DNA of 64,000 nt from Sediminibacillus massiliensis (GCF_900156915.1 NZ_LT732535.1:3899968-3963967), one strand, 5' to 3'; shown: positions 17,706-26,601, numbered from the stretch's first letter. The notes: a model not told the origin generated them from the sequence alone. Numbers and translations: made by a program.

Positions 17706-18656
17706 CTAGGACGCATCCATGTGTTCTTTGAACTTGGTTTGCAGTCGGTTAAACTCTTCGTCCGGGACCATGTAATACCAGATACCGTCCTCAAGCGTCT
17801 GCCCGGTACCCTCTATTTCGAGAGTTTCGATGTCTTTGCGTGTATCCTGGTAACCGGAATAAATCGTCCGGATGTTGCTCATTTTCATATCGGTCCGGAC
17901 GTTGTCCCCGATAATTTCGAGTATATTGCCTATTTTGGAGATATTGGAGAAATTAGCTGCCTTGTCCATGGCTGCTTCGATTACCTGGCGCTGCCGTTCA
18001 TTCCGGCCCAAGTCGCCTTGCGGATCTTCTTTTCTCATCCGCACATATTTCAATGCCTCTTCTCCATTTAACTGAAGTTCGCCTTCAGGAAAGGTTTCTC
18101 CATCTTGTTTAAAAGCGAAGTCGTTCGTGACCGTTACGCCATTGATGGCATCGATTCCGTCTTCAAAACCTTCCATATTCACTTTGGCATAGAAATGGAT
18201 CGGGATATCGAAAGTGTTTTCCACCGTCTCCAAGGCTAAATCTGTCCCTCCAAAAGCATAGGCATGGTTGATCTTGTCCATTCCGACTCCGGGGATGTTC
18301 GTGTATGTGTCTCGGGGAATGCTCAACATCAACATCGAATCTGTTTGAGGGTTTGCCGACAGTACGATCATCGTATCGGATCTGCCGCTGTCATCTGCCC
18401 GTTCATCGACACCCAGCAAGAGAATGTTCAATGTTTTTTCATATTCCAATGTATTCTCGATTTGTTCTTTCCGTTCAGGATTTGCCTGATCTCTTTCCAG
18501 CGGCTCGTGGATTTCCTCGGCTGTTTCATTTACTTCTTGGTATAGATAAAAGCCATAGCCAAGAGCGGAAATCAACAAAATCAGCAAAATGCCGCCAACC
18601 CAATACAACCAACGAAATTTACGTTTTTTTTGATTTTTTTCAACTCTGGAAGCCAA
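17706..18656 (-). CDS. LytR-CpsA-Psr (LCP) family cell-wall polymer ligase
   Basis: Membrane protein of 316 residues: a short basic cytoplasmic N-terminus, one membrane helix (about residues 15-37), then the extracellular LCP domain. Family hallmarks are LLLGVDERADDSGRSDTMIV, LSIPRDTYTNIPG, KINHAYAFGG and RMRKEDPQGDLGRNERQRQV. LCP enzymes transfer wall teichoic acid or other anionic polymers from lipid carriers to peptidoglycan. It is a homologue of TagT/TagU/TagV; I cannot tell which. Confidence 0.92.
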   Translation of the reverse strand: MASRVEKNQKKRKFRWLYWVGGILLILLISALGYGFYLYQEVNETAEEIHEPLERDQANPERKEQIENTLEYEKTLNILLLGVDERADDSGRSDTMIVLSANPQTDSMLMLSIPRDTYTNIPGVGMDKINHAYAFGGTDLALETVENTFDIPIHFYAKVNMEGFEDGIDAINGVTVTNDFAFKQDGETFPEGELQLNGEEALKYVRMRKEDPQGDLGRNERQRQVIEAAMDKAANFSNISKIGNILEIIGDNVRTDMKMSNIRTIYSGYQDTRKDIETLEIEGTGQTLEDGIWYYMVPDEEFNRLQTKFKEHMDAS

Positions 18657-19045
18657 TGAAATATCTCCTCTTTTACAGAATATCCAAGCGTTCTATGGTA
18701 ATTATATCCCATTTACATGTGCCCGTCTAACCGTGGCTTGAAAGAAGTGGCCTTAAAGAGGTGAAATGCCATTTTTTCTATGTGTTTCGACTTAGTTCAG
18801 AAGTCATGGCAGGAAAAGGCCCAGCAATCGACAATATAATCGCGGGTAATTAATGTATTCGATATAAAGAATAAAAATTCTATGGGTTTCTGCCGGTTTA
18901 CATAGAGAATGGAAGGGGGAAACAGGAAAAAAGACTTATTTATTCTGAATTTTTAGAATCCAACAAAACTAGAAGAAATTAGACAAAATAAACGGTACAA
19001 AAGAATGGGGTTTTATAGTATATTTAGCTTATCAAATAGTTGCTT
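18657..19045. other. Regulatory region upstream of the sinI riboswitch
   Basis: AT-rich region between the divergent LCP gene and the sinI leader. Two words resemble Spo0A boxes (consensus TTCGACA or its complement): TTCGACT at 18786-18792 and ATCGACA at 18827-18833, each one mismatch away. In B. subtilis sinI is activated by phosphorylated Spo0A, so these are plausible but weak sites. No gene is seen. Confidence 0.35.
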
Positions 19046-19140
19046 CTTCAGTTAATAAAGGCAAACTTATTGAAAAATAAGGACGCAAAGTACCAGGTCT
19101 AAAGTCTTTCAGACTATGATGGCTGTGCTGCCTGATGGAA
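19046..19140 (+). ncRNA. Cyclic di-GMP-I riboswitch (GEMM)
   Basis: The sequence follows the GEMM-I consensus closely: AAAGGCAAAC, a short A/T hairpin (cttatt/aataag), GGACGCAAAG, then CC-GG-TCTAAAG, a hairpin (gtctttcagac), TATGATGGCTG, and the closing GCTGCCTGATGG. The aptamer ends six bases before the ribosome site of sinI, so ligand binding could change access to that site or affect transcription just before it. The aptamer controls the SinI antirepressor gene, an assignment based purely on position. Confidence 0.92.
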
Positions 19141-19158
19141 ACTTTGGAGGGTATTGAA

Positions 19159-19293
19159 ATGTTGAAAACAATACATACCGAACTTTTGGACAAAGATTGG
19201 CTGGAGATGTTGGGAGAAGCAAAGGAAATCGGTCTGACAGTGGAAGAGGTCAAATTATTTTTGAGAGAAAATACAAAACAAGAACAAGACTAA
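19159..19293 (+). CDS. sinI: SinI-like antirepressor
   Basis: Small protein of 44 residues that matches the SinI domain: LDKDWLEMLGEAKEIGLTVE then EVKLFLREN. In B. subtilis SinI forms a heterodimer with SinR through this helical hook and relieves SinR repression of biofilm matrix genes. The ATG follows a strong ribosome site (ggaggg, 19146-19151). SinR lies 80 bases downstream on the same strand, and a c-di-GMP riboswitch lies just upstream. SinI in B. subtilis is 57 residues, so this one is shorter at the N-terminus. Confidence 0.88.
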   Translation: MLKTIHTELLDKDWLEMLGEAKEIGLTVEEVKLFLRENTKQEQD

Positions 19294-19374
19294 ATTTTTT
19301 TTAGGATCTTTGTGCTTTATATAGAACCATTCAGCCTCTTGTGTTATAATCTCCTTTGAAAGAGGTGAATGGCC

Positions 19375-19707
19375 TTGATCGGGGAAAAAATAAAACAATT
19401 ACGCAAAGAAAAGAAAATGTCTTTATCCGAATTAGCAGATCAAGCTGGAGTCGCAAAATCATACCTAAGTTCAATCGAGCGGAATCTACAGTCCAATCCT
19501 TCCATCCAGTTCATGGAGAAAATCAGCAAGGTTCTGGGTATTTCTGTGAACGAGCTTCTACGCAAAGAAGAAGAGATAGAGTTGGAAAAACAACTAGACG
19601 AAGATTGGCTGAATCTCGTTCAAGAGGCCATGGATTCTGGAGTCACGAAAGAACAATTCAAGGAATACTTGGAATTCAACAGATGGCGCAAGAATCAAGA
19701 CAAATAG
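19375..19707 (+). CDS. sinR: Biofilm/motility switch repressor SinR
   Basis: DNA-binding repressor of 110 residues (B. subtilis 111). N-terminal HTH_3 domain (IGEKIKQLRKEKKMSLSELA, then GVAKSYLSSIERNLQSNPSI) and C-terminal SinI-like dimerisation helices (LDEDWLNLVQEAMDSGVTKE). SinR represses matrix operons and influences motility genes. I prefer the TTG start at 19375, because the ribosome site agaggtga is then seven bases away and the protein begins M-IGEK as in B. subtilis; the ATG at 19369 is too close to it. A TATAAT word at 19345-19350 may be its own -10 box. Confidence 0.93.
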   Translation: MIGEKIKQLRKEKKMSLSELADQAGVAKSYLSSIERNLQSNPSIQFMEKISKVLGISVNELLRKEEEIELEKQLDEDWLNLVQEAMDSGVTKEQFKEYLEFNRWRKNQDK

Positions 19708-19722
19708 CCGCCATTTGATCAA

Positions 19723-19754
19723 AGCCGAAGAGCTGACAGCCCTTCGGTTTTTTG
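19723..19754 (+). terminator. Terminator after sinR
   Basis: CCGAAG / CTTCGG stem around an 11-base loop followed by six T residues. Confidence 0.7.
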
Positions 19755-19785
19755 TTGGTGATTACATGTCGGGGAGGACGGAACC

Positions 19786-20514
19786 ATGCGGAAAAAATAC
19801 TTTACGGAATTGCAGCGCCTGATGGACAAAGTCGAAGCAGAAGAAGCGGAGAAGATGTCACAGGCTGCCGGTAAAATAGCGGAAACGCTGGAAAACAACG
19901 CGATCATCCATTTATTTGGCTGCGGGCATTCCCATCTTCTGGCCGAAGAGGTTTATTACAGGGCCGGCGGGCTTGTACCGGTCCACCCAATCCTTCATCC
20001 GCCGCTGATGCTGCATGAAGGGGCAGTAAAGTCATCCGATCTCGAAAGGAAAAACGGATATGCCGGAACGTTCATGAGAAAGCAGGATATCCGTCCAGAA
20101 GATACTGTAATAGTCGTATCGACATCAGGCCGGAACCCCGTGCCGATCGACGCTGCCTTGATTGCAAGCGAGATGGGGGCCTTTGTGATCGGGTTGACAT
20201 CAAAGGGGTATTCCATGAGTCAGCCTTCCAGGCATCATAGTGGAAAACGTTTATACGAAGTTGTCGACCTGGCCATAGACAACCATGTACCACCAGGGGA
20301 TGCTTTGTTAAGCCATCAAAAGTCGGGGATAAACTTCGGACCAGGCTCCACGGTGATAGGTGCAGCCATCATTCATGGCATCCTCTCAGAAGCGATCGAT
20401 GTCCTGATCGAAAAGGGCGTCGAACCGCCTGTCTTCAAAAGCGGTAATCTCGATGGAACAGATGAACACAACCAGCGACTTTTGGAAAGATATAGTGACA
20501 GGCTGAAGTTGTAA
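19786..20514 (+). CDS. SIS-domain sugar-phosphate binding protein (UPF0309 type)
   Basis: Protein of 242 residues with a SIS (sugar isomerase) fold: IHLFGCGHSHLLAEEVYYRA near residues 40-60 and VIVVSTSGRNPVPIDAAL, the phosphosugar-binding Ser/Thr loop, near 107-124. The family is found next to amino-sugar genes in many Firmicutes, but its reaction is not established. The GlcNAc genes nagP, nagA and nagB lie 2-7 kb downstream, so a role in amino-sugar phosphate metabolism is possible. Ribosome site ggggagg. Confidence 0.82.
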   Translation: MRKKYFTELQRLMDKVEAEEAEKMSQAAGKIAETLENNAIIHLFGCGHSHLLAEEVYYRAGGLVPVHPILHPPLMLHEGAVKSSDLERKNGYAGTFMRKQDIRPEDTVIVVSTSGRNPVPIDAALIASEMGAFVIGLTSKGYSMSQPSRHHSGKRLYEVVDLAIDNHVPPGDALLSHQKSGINFGPGSTVIGAAIIHGILSEAIDVLIEKGVEPPVFKSGNLDGTDEHNQRLLERYSDRLKL

Positions 20515-20654
20515 CAAGGGTTGTTACGCCAGGAGAGAGAACTTGAAGCGGGGTTACGGCGGTTACCCTCGTTTCCAGCAGCTGACGAGATTAACGGGGA
20601 AAACCCCTCCCGCTCCCATTTTTTGCACGTCATTCATTAAAAACATCCAGACAT

Positions 20655-21194
20655 TTAAGAGGGAATTCTTTTCATTTCCTTCTGTCCGGCCTGTTTTCGG
20701 TGAGGGATCAGTGTGTTGATGACCATGCTGATTCCTGCCCCCAATAAAAATCCGGCAGCGACATCTGCTGGATAATGGTGGCCGACAAACACTCTTGATA
20801 TCACGACAAGGATGGCGATCGCGACTGCTGTGATACGCATCCATCTTTTCAGGTTCAGGAACCAGACAGCACCGGCAAAAACACCGGCAATCAAGGCCTG
20901 GTCGCTGGGAAAGGACGGGGAAGGCTGTTTTGGTACAAGAATGTCTACCTCATTTTCCATGAACGGTCTCGGCCGATCAATCAAGATTTTTAGAATTCTG
21001 TTCAAAAGCAGGGCAACTGCCAGGCCTCCTAGATTAAAGAGAGCAATCTTTCTGATTCGAGGAACCAACGGCATCACCACCATCAACACCAGGAATAACA
21101 CAAATCCCCAACTTGATAACAGGATCATCGTCTGGTCAAGGAAGCCGCTCTTCCCGGCCATGTCATGAATCGCCTCAAAAACCATCATATCCAC
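20655..21194 (-). CDS. PAP2-family phosphatase, probable undecaprenyl-diphosphatase
   Basis: Membrane phosphatase of 179 residues with about five helices. PAP2 signature motifs are KILIDRPRP, SFPSDQA and SRVFVGHHYPADV. These resemble BcrC, which recycles undecaprenyl pyrophosphate for wall synthesis. The second motif ends in Gln where many relatives have His (SFPSDH), so catalytic detail may differ. I start it at the GTG at 21194, which follows a strong site (ggaggtgg); an upstream in-frame ATG has none. Confidence 0.82.
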   Translation of the reverse strand: MDMMVFEAIHDMAGKSGFLDQTMILLSSWGFVLFLVLMVVMPLVPRIRKIALFNLGGLAVALLLNRILKILIDRPRPFMENEVDILVPKQPSPSFPSDQALIAGVFAGAVWFLNLKRWMRITAVAIAILVVISRVFVGHHYPADVAAGFLLGAGISMVINTLIPHRKQAGQKEMKRIPS

Positions 21195-21322
21195 TATGCC
21201 CACCTCCGTTTTTATCCTATAAAAGTTTACCATAAGACCGAGGGTACGGCCTCAAAAAAAGAAGGATTACCGAATAAATTTTTGGTATAATCTCCTTATC
21301 TTATTTTCGGGTGGTTAGTCTT

Positions 21323-21811
21323 ATGAAAAATTATCTATATTGGTTGTTACCGCTTGGGTGGATGGCAATCATTTTCTATTCATCATCCCAGCCATATCAA
21401 GAACAGGATATGAGGCCGTTCCTTGCAGACTATTTCGATTTGTCTTTTCTAATCCCTTATCTGGACCAAATTTCCTTTACCTACCATAATTCCGTGGTTA
21501 GTATTGACCAGTTGGGGGTATATGGTTTTATAGAATTCTTCATAAGAAAAGGTGCACATGTAACCGTCTTTTTGTTATTGATGATTTTTTTCTATGTTGC
21601 GATTACAAAGACGTATCCATTGAAAACTGGCAGGAAATTGATCATCGCTCTGGGATTGACGATCGCTTACGCTGCATTCGATGAATGGCACCAGGGACTG
21701 ACCCCAAACCGCACACCGTACGCAGGAGATGTGGTTCTGGACACTTGCGGTGCATTGATCGGGGCCGGTTTCATTTTGTGCTCAGTGAAATGGAAGCAAT
21801 CGAGAAAGTGA
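21323..21811 (+). CDS. VanZ-family membrane protein
   Basis: Integral membrane protein of 162 residues with four predicted helices. The VanZ signature is visible (IIFYSSSQPY near the N-terminus, IRKGAHVTVFLLL, and AAFDEWHQGLTPNRTPYAGD). VanZ proteins lower teicoplanin sensitivity in some hosts, but most chromosomal members have no assigned function. ATG 21323 was chosen because the gggtgg site is eight bases upstream; an in-frame GTG at 21311 lies inside that site. Confidence 0.85.
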   Translation: MKNYLYWLLPLGWMAIIFYSSSQPYQEQDMRPFLADYFDLSFLIPYLDQISFTYHNSVVSIDQLGVYGFIEFFIRKGAHVTVFLLLMIFFYVAITKTYPLKTGRKLIIALGLTIAYAAFDEWHQGLTPNRTPYAGDVVLDTCGALIGAGFILCSVKWKQSRK

Positions 21812-21958
21812 AATATCTGTGTCGATGACTAAATTTTTGAAAATTTATATATCCTTGGCCAAGCGGTCGTGGTATAGTTTTAGCATTGGAACTGAGCATG
21901 TCGATTTTTCATATAAATAGACTACAGGGGAGATATCTACTTTAATCGAGGTGATAGG

Positions 21959-22099
21959 ATGAAAGAACAAGATATATATAAAGATGTTTTAAGTAAATTG
22001 ATTGATAAAACCGAAAAGTTTCAAATAAGCGATACGCAGGAATTCGTTGATCATTTAATCCGTGAATTGAGTTACCATAAGTTGACCGATCCCGAGTGA
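21959..22099 (+). CDS. Small acidic protein of unknown function
   Basis: A frame of 46 codons beginning MKEQDIYKDVLSKLIDKTEK and ending in LTDPE. It has a good ribosome site (gaggtgat, seven bases before ATG) and a helical, charged composition. I do not recognise a family. It sits between the VanZ gene and the nag regulon. Confidence 0.55.
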   Translation: MKEQDIYKDVLSKLIDKTEKFQISDTQEFVDHLIRELSYHKLTDPE

Positions 22100-22231
22100 T
22101 AGAAAAAAATGGTTGAATAAAAAGGAAAGGCGTTGAATAATGGAACAGCGTCTTTCCTTTTTCTATGTATAAGCACAAGGGTTTTGCCGGAACTTAGTAC
22201 ATAAGTGGAAAAGGAATAAAGGTTACAGACT

Positions 22232-22254
22232 AATGGTATAGACAACTATATATG
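22232..22254 (+). promoter_or_regulatory. NagR operator upstream of nagP
   Basis: The word gtatagacaactatata is shared exactly with 25329-25345 upstream of nagA, apart from outer bases. It resembles the dre sites bound by the GntR-family repressor NagR/YvoA (GTATAGAC core) and appears only before the two GlcNAc operons. Confidence 0.82.
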
Positions 22255-22267
22255 GGCGTGTTATACT

Positions 22268-22281
22268 AGTTAGCGTTTTCA
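22268..22281 (+). promoter_or_regulatory. Candidate CcpA operator (cre) upstream of nagP
   Basis: AGTTAGCGTTTTCA matches 12 of 14 positions of the cre consensus and lies between the NagR operator and the nagP start. Confidence 0.5.
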
Positions 22282-22308
22282 GAATGTTGGATAGAAAGGG
22301 GTTTCTAT

Positions 22309-24249
22309 ATGTTAGCGTTTTTACAGAGAATTGGTAAATCATTGATGTTCCCGATTGCCATGCTTCCTGCTGCGGCCCTGCTTGTCAGGCTTGGTGCCGA
22401 TGACATGTTCGGCATCGAATTTGTCAGCGCTGCAGGGGATGGAATCTTAGGAAATTTAGCACTAATTTTTGCCATCGGTGTTGCGATGGGTTTTTCTAAA
22501 GATGGAAGTGGGGCGGCAGCGTTATCCGGAGCTGTTGCGTTTCTCGTTTTGACCGGAGGAATTGAGACGTTTGGAGAGGACCTCGACATGGGTGTATTCG
22601 GCGGGATTATATCCGGTATTGTCGCAGGGTTGCTTTATAACCGGTTCTCCAATATTCAATTGCCGGAATGGCTGGCCTTTTTCGGAGGAAAAAGGTTCGT
22701 CCCGATCATCACCGCAGTTGTCATGGTGATATTATCCGGCATTTTCGGTATTGTATGGCCGCCTGTCCAAGCAGGAATCAATGCCTTGGGTGAATGGATT
22801 CTGGGCGCCGGTGCAATGGGTGTCGGTGTCTACGGTTTCTTGAATCGATTGTTAATCCCGATCGGTTTGCACCATGTCATCAACACGCTCGTCTGGTTCG
22901 ATTTCGGTACCTTTACGCCACCTGGCGCTGAGGAAGCGGTACGCGGGGAAATCAACCGGTTCCTTGCAGAAGATCCGTCAGCAGGTACGTTCCTCGCCGG
23001 TTTCTTCCCGATCATGATGTTCGGGCTTCCGGCTGCATGTCTCGCGATGTATGCGGCTGCCAAGAAACACCGTAAAGCCGCAGTCGGCGGGATGCTGTTC
23101 AGTATCGGGCTTACCGCCTTTCTGACAGGAATTACAGAACCGATTGAATATTCTTTCATGTTCTTGTCCCCGTTATTGTATTTTGTCCATGCACTGTTGA
23201 CAGGGTTGTCGATGATGGTAGCGTTGTGGCTCGACATCCGGCACGGTTTCGGGTTCTCGGCAGGACTTATCGACTACTTGTTGAATTTCGGTATCGCCGA
23301 ACGCCCGATTCTTCTATTTGTGCAGGGGCTTGTATTCGCGGGAATCTATTTCGTGATTTTCTATCTATTGATCGTCAAATTGGATTTGAAAACACCAGGC
23401 CGTGAAGACGAAGACGAACAACAAGTGGAAGAAAACGACCAAATTGGCCGTCCATCGGGCGGCAAAGGGGCTAGAGACTATGATGCCAAAGCGTATCATT
23501 ACCTGAAAGCCCTTGGCGGACCGGAAAACATCAAGACATTGGACCATTGTGCCACAAGGCTTCGCCTGCAAATGAACGATATGAACGAAGTAGACGAGAA
23601 AGCGCTGAAAAGACAAGGTGCCAACGGTGTGATGAAAATAAACAAAACCAACCTGCAAGTGATCGTTGGTACGACGGTCGACTTCCTTGCAGATGCCATG
23701 CGCAAACGGATGGAGAAAAACGATATGGCAGCACCAGGCCAAGCACAACAGACAGCACCGCAAACTGAAGAAGACAGCGTTCTTCAACCGTTGAAAGCAG
23801 AGGATGTTGCTGCACCGGTCAACGGAAAACTGCTGGACATCACCGAGGTGCCTGATCAGATGTTTTCCGAAAAAATGATGGGCGATGGGTTTGCGATCGA
23901 ACCTGCCGACGGTCATTTTGTGTCACCGGTAGACGGAGAGATTTTAAGTGTCTTCCCTACCAAGCATGCGGTCGGAATCAAAACGGCGACCGGTCATGAA
24001 CTGCTTGTCCATATCGGACTGGACACTGTCCGGCTCAATGGAGAAGGGTTCGAAGTCCATGTCAAAGAAGGGCAGAAAGTGTCCAAAGGGGAGAAAATGA
24101 TCACCGTCGACCTTGATTATGTAAAAACTAATGCTGCATCAACCGTGACTCCGGTAGTGTTTACCAACTTGGAGGAAGGCCAGTCGGTGAGACTGACGAA
24201 GAGCGGCACGATCGAAGCAAAGAAAGCGAATATTATCGAGATACAATAG
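22309..24249 (+). CDS. nagP: PTS N-acetylglucosamine transporter EIICBA
   Basis: Phosphotransferase transporter of 646 residues that imports and phosphorylates GlcNAc. Domains in order: EIIC membrane domain (about 1-365, starting QRIGKSLMFPIAMLPAAALL, with FLTGITEPIEYSFMF), EIIB (about 395-470, phospho-Cys414 in LDHCATRLRL) and EIIA (about 500-640, phospho-His568 in LLVHIGLD). B. subtilis NagP lacks a fused EIIA, so this resembles the longer NagE form. Its upstream region has a NagR operator and a possible cre. A strong terminator follows. Confidence 0.93.
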   Translation: MLAFLQRIGKSLMFPIAMLPAAALLVRLGADDMFGIEFVSAAGDGILGNLALIFAIGVAMGFSKDGSGAAALSGAVAFLVLTGGIETFGEDLDMGVFGGIISGIVAGLLYNRFSNIQLPEWLAFFGGKRFVPIITAVVMVILSGIFGIVWPPVQAGINALGEWILGAGAMGVGVYGFLNRLLIPIGLHHVINTLVWFDFGTFTPPGAEEAVRGEINRFLAEDPSAGTFLAGFFPIMMFGLPAACLAMYAAAKKHRKAAVGGMLFSIGLTAFLTGITEPIEYSFMFLSPLLYFVHALLTGLSMMVALWLDIRHGFGFSAGLIDYLLNFGIAERPILLFVQGLVFAGIYFVIFYLLIVKLDLKTPGREDEDEQQVEENDQIGRPSGGKGARDYDAKAYHYLKALGGPENIKTLDHCATRLRLQMNDMNEVDEKALKRQGANGVMKINKTNLQVIVGTTVDFLADAMRKRMEKNDMAAPGQAQQTAPQTEEDSVLQPLKAEDVAAPVNGKLLDITEVPDQMFSEKMMGDGFAIEPADGHFVSPVDGEILSVFPTKHAVGIKTATGHELLVHIGLDTVRLNGEGFEVHVKEGQKVSKGEKMITVDLDYVKTNAASTVTPVVFTNLEEGQSVRLTKSGTIEAKKANIIEIQ

Positions 24250-24256
24250 GCGTAAG

Positions 24257-24288
24257 GGCTGTCGGGGAAAACCCGGCAGCCTTTTGTT
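24257..24288 (+). terminator. Terminator of nagP
   Basis: GGCTGTCGGG / CCCGGCAGCC with a five-base loop and a T-rich tail. Confidence 0.9.
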
Positions 24289-24472
24289 GTGCAGTTGTTT
24301 TAAGCGTTGGAGGTGGGTTGGGTGGGGTTGGGGAGAATATCAGCGTTTTTGGGGCGATTAGCACGCATTTCGGGGAAAATACCGTTCCAAACGGGGCGAT
24401 TATTCCGAAAAACGGGGAAATTAAGACGATATAAGAACGATTCAGGCGGGAAAGGGGAAATTCGCGCAAATA

Positions 24473-24502
24473 AAAAGGAGCGCCCTTGAGCTCTCCTTGT
24501 GA
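24473..24502 (-). terminator. Probable terminator of nagR (minus strand)
   Basis: On the minus strand GGAGAGC and GCGCTCC can pair imperfectly ahead of five T residues, directly after the nagR stop. Confidence 0.55.
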
Positions 24503-25225
24503 TTATCTCGGCATTTGCAGTTTGAATTTGTATCTGTCGGCGCGATAAGCGGATTTTACGTACTCAAACGGAATGTCGTTGCTTAAAAAGGTAAGCCGTT
24601 CCATCAACAATACCGGGTCGCCTTCGTTTATTCGCAGATGTTCTCGTTCAAAATCGTTGGCAAGGGATGCTTCCATTTCCTGATGTGCCTGCTTGATGCT
24701 GTACCCGAGCTTTTTTTCCATATAGTGATAGAACGACGGAGTGAAATCCGCTTCTGTCATGTCACCGACAATGCTTTTGGGCGTGTAGATGGTCTCCACG
24801 GCGACCGGGGACTCGTTGGCAAGCCGGATCCGGTGGATGATAAACAAGTCGTCCCCTTCGGCAAGCTGCAATTTCTCTGCCAGTTTCTGATCTGCCTGGA
24901 TGACATCAAACCGGACCAATTTGCTGGACGGAGTCAATCCGCGCGCTTTCATGTCTTCGCTGAAGCTTGTCAGCCCTTGCAGCGTTTGTTCGAATTTTTT
25001 CTCGGCGATGAACGTGCCTTTGCCCTTTTGGCGGATCAACAGCCCGTCCGAAGCGAGGTTGTTGATGGCCTGCCTGACAGTCATCCTGCTTATATTGTAC
25101 TTTTCCGCATATTCCCTTTCGGATGGGAGCAATTCGCCGGGTTTTAATTGTTCCGACTTTATAAGCTGTTTGATTTCTTCTTCCAGTTGATAATAGATGG
25201 GCAAAGGGGAGTTTTTATCGATCAT
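24503..25225 (-). CDS. nagR: GntR/HutC-family repressor of N-acetylglucosamine use
   Basis: Transcription regulator of 240 residues, homologous to B. subtilis NagR (YvoA). N-terminal winged helix (LPSEREYAEKYNISRMTVRQ, about residues 33-52) and C-terminal UTRA effector domain (EGDDLFIIHRIRLANESPVA). The family binds GlcN6P or GlcNAc6P and then releases its operators. Two identical operator-like sites before nagP and nagA support this role. It is transcribed divergently from nagA, whereas in B. subtilis it lies downstream of nagAB. Confidence 0.92.
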   Translation of the reverse strand: MIDKNSPLPIYYQLEEEIKQLIKSEQLKPGELLPSEREYAEKYNISRMTVRQAINNLASDGLLIRQKGKGTFIAEKKFEQTLQGLTSFSEDMKARGLTPSSKLVRFDVIQADQKLAEKLQLAEGDDLFIIHRIRLANESPVAVETIYTPKSIVGDMTEADFTPSFYHYMEKKLGYSIKQAHQEMEASLANDFEREHLRINEGDPVLLMERLTFLSNDIPFEYVKSAYRADRYKFKLQMPR

Positions 25226-25323
25226 GACAATCTCCTTTCAGATTACAGGTATTATCTTGTGCATCGTGTCGCAAAGTAATATAAAAATTATAACAATGTA
25301 CGGAGCACATGTATAGGCTGATA

Positions 25324-25347
25324 CTAATGTATAGACAACTATATATG
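25324..25347 (+). promoter_or_regulatory. NagR operator upstream of nagA
   Basis: Contains gtatagacaactatata, the same core as 22236-22252 before nagP. It lies between the divergent nagR and nagA genes, so it could control both. Confidence 0.85.
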
Positions 25348-25419
25348 ATTGTGTTACCTTTAGTTTGGGAAAAAGCTCGTAAACGAATCGTTTTGATTTA
25401 GAAGGAAGGGGTGCAGTCC

Positions 25420-26598
25420 ATGGCTGCAGAAAAAACACTGCTGATTACCAATGTCAATATTTTCACGGAAAACGAAATCATCCCGAATGGATGCTTACTG
25501 ATAAAAGGGGAAAAAATAGAAAAAGCTTTTAGACAGGAAGAGTGGGAAGAAGCGGAAGCAACTGGTTTGCCTGTCATTGACGGCAAGGGACTTAACGCGA
25601 TACCCGGATTTATCGACGGCCATATCCATGGGGCCAATGGGGCGGACGTCATGGACGCCACGGAAGAAGCGCTCGATACAATGGCCGAAGTTTTGCCAAA
25701 AGAAGGGACGACAAGTTTTTTGGCAACGACGATCACCCAGTCCGCCAACAACATCCATAAAGCATTGGAGAATGTTGCCGAATATGAAAACAAACCGGGA
25801 TATGCAGAAATCGTCGGCGTTCATCTCGAAGGTCCGTTCATCGAGGAAAAGAAAGCCGGGGCACAGCCGAAACAGCACATCCTCGAACCGGAAGTGGAGC
25901 AGTTCACCAAGTGGCAGCGTATATCCGGCAACAACATCAGAACGGTGACCATGGCACCGGAAAAAGATAAAGACGGAGCTTTGATCCGCTATTTGGCAGA
26001 GCATGGGGTCAACGTATCTGCCGGTCACACGGAAGCAGGGATAGAGGACATGAAGCAGGCAGTCGGGTACGGTGTCAGCCAGGTCACCCATATTTGCAAT
26101 GCGATGACAGGCCTGCACCACCGCGACATCGGCGTCGTCGGGGCTGCATTCACACTGGATGATCTGAAAGCGGAATTGATTGCAGACGGAATCCATGTGT
26201 CTCCAGAGATGATTGACTTAATCTACCGTAATATCGGAAGCGGCCGGTTGATGCTGATCACCGATGCACTCAGGGCAAAATGCCTGAAGCCGGGAACCTA
26301 TGATCTTGGCGGGCAGCAAGCGACCGTGAACGAAGACAGAGCCACCCTTCATGATGGTACATTGGCCGGAAGCATTTTGAAAATGTGCCAAGGCGCCCGG
26401 AACATGCTCGAAATGACCGAAGCGACGATCCGCGATGTCATCGAAATGGCTTCCGTCAATCCGGCCAAACAAATCCAGCTGTATGATCGTAAAGGCAGCA
26501 TCACAGCCGGTAAGGATGCCGACATTCTCCTGGTGGACGATGAATTGAACATTCACTATACCATCTGCCGGGGAGAAATTGCTTTTAAGGAGGAATAG
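25420..26598 (+). CDS. nagA: N-acetylglucosamine-6-phosphate deacetylase
   Basis: Amidohydrolase-fold enzyme of 392 residues that removes acetate from GlcNAc-6-P to give GlcN-6-P. Metal and substrate motifs are present: GFIDGHIHGANG, HLEGPFIEE, SAGHTEAG, THICNAMTGLHHR and ITDALRA. The ATG at 25420 follows aaggaagggg at proper distance; the in-frame GTG at 25411 overlaps that site. The next gene, nagB, begins three bases after its stop. Confidence 0.95.
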   Translation: MAAEKTLLITNVNIFTENEIIPNGCLLIKGEKIEKAFRQEEWEEAEATGLPVIDGKGLNAIPGFIDGHIHGANGADVMDATEEALDTMAEVLPKEGTTSFLATTITQSANNIHKALENVAEYENKPGYAEIVGVHLEGPFIEEKKAGAQPKQHILEPEVEQFTKWQRISGNNIRTVTMAPEKDKDGALIRYLAEHGVNVSAGHTEAGIEDMKQAVGYGVSQVTHICNAMTGLHHRDIGVVGAAFTLDDLKAELIADGIHVSPEMIDLIYRNIGSGRLMLITDALRAKCLKPGTYDLGGQQATVNEDRATLHDGTLAGSILKMCQGARNMLEMTEATIRDVIEMASVNPAKQIQLYDRKGSITAGKDADILLVDDELNIHYTICRGEIAFKEE

Positions 26599-26601
26599 AA
26601 C

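Noticed and set aside
25495-26196. Open frame of 233 codons on the minus strand across nagA
   Set aside because: Antisense to nagA, which has all its catalytic motifs; Cys/Phe/His-rich shadow composition and no start signal.
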